Positions 5,873 to 6,499 of a DNA stretch of 6,499 nt are shown in pieces; position 1 is the first letter of the stretch; every line of letters begins with the position of its first letter. The position numbers were made by a program, and so were the translations under genes. This stretch comes from Pseudorhodobacter sp. (GTDB taxonomy: Bacteria; Pseudomonadota; Alphaproteobacteria; Rhodobacterales; Rhodobacteraceae): NCBI GenBank assembly GCA_024641255.1, contig JAHEDL010000163.1, forward strand, positions 1-6,499, written 5' to 3'. The notes under the pieces are model-generated. The model ran no database searches and was not told the DNA's origin. It saw only the letters and a list, made by a program, of their open reading frames with translations.

Positions 5873-6499
5873 ATGCTTGGTTTGGTCGGTCTTTTAGGGG
5901 CGCTGTTTGCCGGGGTTATGGTAGATTCGCTCACCAACGTGGTCGATACGCCTGACGCGACCGATGACCCACCCGATGACAACAGCAACGAAGACGATCT
6001 TAGCGGCGTTGATCTGCTTGGCCCCGGCTCGGCAATGGCGGTCGGCGACGCATCGGCTGAAACCCGCGACACCTCGGAAGACGGCACAGTTTCGTCGAAT
6101 GACACCGTAACGCCCGCACCCGAAGACCTTTGGCTGACCGGCAGCGATCTTGACGACATGCTGCAGGGCCACGCCGGTGATGACACGCTGGAAGGCGGCG
6201 AAGGCGATGATGCGCTGAACGGTGGCCTTGGCGCAGATAGTCTTGGCGGTGGCGCTGGTGACGATGTGCTGATCGGCCACGATGAAAATGACCACCTCGC
6301 AGGCGATGCCGGGGCTGACACCCTGCAAGGCGGCGAAGGCGATGACACCCTGCATGGTGGCAGTGGCACCGATAGCCTCGTTGGCGGCGATGGCGACGAT
6401 TCGCTTGCAGGCGGCGCAGATGACGACGCGCTGGATGGCGGTTTTGGCAATGACCTGCTGCACGGCGGCGCGGGCAGCGACACCGTCGATGGCGGTGCA
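5873..6499 (+). CDS. RTX-type calcium-binding protein, N-terminal part (cut by window edge)
   Basis: The first 209 residues of a protein with RTX nonapeptides, which fold into a Ca2+-bound parallel beta-roll; such proteins are normally exported by type I secretion. A hydrophobic segment (LGLVGLLGALFAGVMV, 2-17) without a clear cleavage site leads into an acidic, low-complexity linker (about 25-88). From residue 90, 13 consecutive nonapeptides of the form GGxGxDxLx run to 206, for example GGEGDDALN (108-116), and the array continues past the edge. Repeats 5 (GHDENDHLA) and 10 (GGADDDALD) lack the usual glycine at position 4. The ATG at 5873 is preceded by GGGGG (5860-5864) with an 8-nt gap; the in-frame GTG at 5870 is an alternative start. 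The stop, any catalytic or Hint domain and the C-terminal secretion signal are outside, so toxin, enzyme, adhesin or structural roles cannot be separated. It is divergent from rpsO. Confidence 0.9.
   Translation, partial: MLGLVGLLGALFAGVMVDSLTNVVDTPDATDDPPDDNSNEDDLSGVDLLGPGSAMAVGDASAETRDTSEDGTVSSNDTVTPAPEDLWLTGSDLDDMLQGHAGDDTLEGGEGDDALNGGLGADSLGGGAGDDVLIGHDENDHLAGDAGADTLQGGEGDDTLHGGSGTDSLVGGDGDDSLAGGADDDALDGGFGNDLLHGGAGSDTVDGGA
6140..6490 (+). repeat. Tandem 27-bp coding repeats (RTX nonapeptide array)
   Basis: Thirteen in-frame units of 27 bp encode GGxGxDxLx nonapeptides. Most units are diverged at the DNA level. A 19-nt exact repeat, AAGGCGGCGAAGGCGATGA, occurs at 6192-6210 and 6327-6345, exactly 135 bp (five units) apart. 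The array is still running at the window edge. Confidence 0.9.

Noticed and set aside
5842..6483. Two long minus-strand frames (5842-6483 and 5894-6463) opposite the RTX gene
   Set aside because: The Ser/Pro-rich and Ala/Ile/Val-rich products are what antisense frames of Gly/Asp repeats give. The plus-strand frame encodes a regular, conserved RTX array.
6140..6499. Possible CRISPR-like or non-coding tandem repeat
   Set aside because: The 27-bp period is continuous, in frame and codes for RTX nonapeptides. There are no unique spacers between repeats.

Overview
The window is a piece of chromosome from an alphaproteobacterium, most likely a member of the Rhodobacteraceae (Rhodobacter/Roseobacter group). 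This placement is an inference. It rests on GC-rich coding sequence, an adjacent rpsO-pnp pair with a PNPase that starts [12 protein letters not shown], and an RTX protein with a short hydrophobic N-terminus, a type I recall from this family.

Layout, left to right. (1) 1-399, minus strand: the first 133 codons of an Old Yellow Enzyme-type NADH:flavin oxidoreductase. The gene runs off the left edge and has its own likely promoter (TTGACA) and a good ribosome binding site. (2) 548-1993, minus strand: a complete NAD(P)+-dependent aldehyde dehydrogenase, closed by a strong intrinsic terminator that separates it from gene 1. (3) 2221-2877, plus strand: a complete 1-Cys (Prx6-type) peroxiredoxin, divergent from the aldehyde dehydrogenase across a 227-bp control region with two inverted repeats. 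(4) 2900-2925: a bidirectional terminator between the convergent peroxiredoxin and pnp genes. (5) 2947-5088 and 5263-5532, minus strand: pnp (polynucleotide phosphorylase) downstream of rpsO (ribosomal protein S15). A terminator with an imperfect T-tract and a hairpin-rich leader lie between them. (6) 5873-6499, plus strand: the first 209 codons of a secreted-type RTX calcium-binding protein with 13 consecutive nonapeptide repeats, cut by the right edge. A GTTAAC-AAAA-GTTAAC element lies upstream of it.

How the genes relate. rpsO and pnp are the classical translation/RNA-decay pair; the terminator and leader are where premature termination and PNPase autocontrol would be expected to act. The peroxiredoxin, aldehyde dehydrogenase and flavin oxidoreductase are all redox or detoxification enzymes, but each appears to have its own transcription signals. 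Nothing here shows a shared pathway.

I see no CRISPR array, IS element, tRNA, phage gene or defence cassette. Most of the window is ordinary housekeeping sequence. The points most worth a second look are the pnp leader, the possible CtrA-type element before the RTX gene, and a five-repeat higher-order period in the RTX array. I found no clear evidence of a new biological system.
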